From Melioribacteraceae bacterium (lineage in GTDB: Bacteria; Bacteroidota; Ignavibacteria; Ignavibacteriales; Melioribacteraceae), in contig JAKIUC010000035.1 in the NCBI GenBank assembly GCA_021647785.1, forward strand, positions 1-43,343: a DNA stretch of 43,343 bases, in the 5' to 3' direction. Below are positions 43,057 through 43,343 of this stretch, one piece after another. The translations under genes and the position numbers were made by a program. The notes beneath the pieces were generated by a model. It did not search any database. It saw nothing but the letters and a program-made list of their open reading frames with translations, and was not told the origin of the DNA. Each line of letters starts with the position of its first letter. Positions within the stretch are counted from its first letter, which is position 1.

Positions 43057-43144
43057 ATCAAAATTATTTCCACTAAAAGGATGGGTAGGCTTTTGTTGTT
43101 CCCGAAATGAGAAGGGGCAGTCATTCGTGGTCATTAGGTAATTT

Positions 43145-43175
43145 AATCCCGCCACTGCGGGATTGTCATTTTTTA
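43145..43175 (+). terminator. Second hairpin with T tract (terminator or repeat)
   Basis: AATCCCGC, loop cact, GCGGGATT (perfect 8-bp stem), then GTCATTTTTTAT. Its right half CTGCGGGATTGTCAT recurs with one change at 27397-27411, so it may be a dispersed palindromic repeat rather than a dedicated terminator. Confidence 0.6.
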
Positions 43176-43191
43176 TCTTGTAACCCGTAAA

Positions 43192-43343
43192 TTATAATAA
43201 AAAATATTTGGATAAGTTATAAGTAATAAAAGCCATAATCCAAGCTACAATCATAGTATAGAAAATATAAAATGTCGTCCACTTCCACTCACCCGCTTCT
43301 TTGTGAAACACAATTGTTGCTGCTGCACAAGGGATGTAGAGCA
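43192..43343 (-). CDS. feoB: Ferrous iron transport protein B, C-terminal end (cut by the window edge)
   Basis: Only the last 49 codons lie in the window: 'LYIPCAAATIVFHKEAGEWKWTTFYIFYTMIVAWIMAFITYNLSKYFLL' read in two parts, stop at 43192-43194. The sequence 'PCAAATIVxxxKEAGxWKW' is the conserved segment before the last membrane helix of FeoB ('PCVATIAVIxxExGSWKW'), and the helix 'YTMIVAWIMAFITY' follows. FeoB imports Fe(II) through the inner membrane using a GTPase domain that lies outside the window. Too short to appear as an ordinary open reading frame, so easily missed. Confidence 0.8.
   Translation of the reverse strand, partial: LYIPCAAATIVFHKEAGEWKWTTFYIFYTMIVAWIMAFITYNLSKYFLL

Overview
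The window is an AT-rich bacterial chromosome segment of about 43 kb. The gene content points to the Bacteroidota/Chlorobiota side of the tree, most probably an Ignavibacteria-type genome. The grounds are a TonB-dependent receptor with a carboxypeptidase-like N-terminal domain, an OxyR-catalase-Dps peroxide locus, a very long lipoprotein built from 'PNGGE' immunoglobulin-like domains, a tricorn-like S41 protease and a membrane-anchored MutS-like ATPase. Many genes carry good Shine-Dalgarno sequences, unlike classical Bacteroidetes. The lineage is an inference. I see no rRNA, tRNA, CRISPR array or prophage.

Layout. 1-2.9 kb: a degenerate AT-rich inverted-repeat element, then a TonB-dependent receptor on the minus strand that looks richer in G+C than the rest. 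3-8.8 kb: a relic of a SPATA20/YyaL-type protein, a SirB1-like transglutaminase-fold protein, a MutS-like ATPase and a Sel1-repeat protein in one minus-strand pair, an RsbW-like kinase, and an outer-membrane barrel. 8.9-12.5 kb: a peroxide-defence locus with katA and dps divergent from oxyR, plus a glutathione peroxidase in an operon with an SNase-like nuclease and an AI-2E family transporter. 14-16.2 kb: an ABC exporter pair. 16.5-19.3 kb: the hrcA-grpE-dnaJ operon. 19.5-22 kb: a ComEA-like protein that seems to start at AUU, a pseudopilin-like protein, a PilM-like protein and rsmD. 22-27.3 kb: a cytochrome/beta-propeller lipoprotein, coaD, an SMR transporter and valS. 27.3-30.4 kb: a GxxExxY-family gene bracketed by 28-bp inverted repeats, a metallophosphoesterase, and a DUF4143 ATPase with a striking palindrome cluster upstream. 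30.5-36 kb: an RlmL-like RNA methyltransferase, a small exported protein, two gene relics, and the tricorn-like protease. 36-43.3 kb: a cruciform repeat, the 2074-residue lipoprotein, terminators, and the 3' end of feoB.

The best candidates for new biology are the GxxExxY cassette with its inverted repeats (27306-27884), the palindrome cluster before the DUF4143 ATPase (30263-30385), the three-way-junction repeat (36078-36142), and the AUU start of the ComEA-like gene (19503). The lipoprotein also contains an exact-period 1467-bp tandem duplication of five domains. Several loci hold gene remnants that a standard annotation would miss (3067-3294, 32363-32497) or would extend too far upstream.
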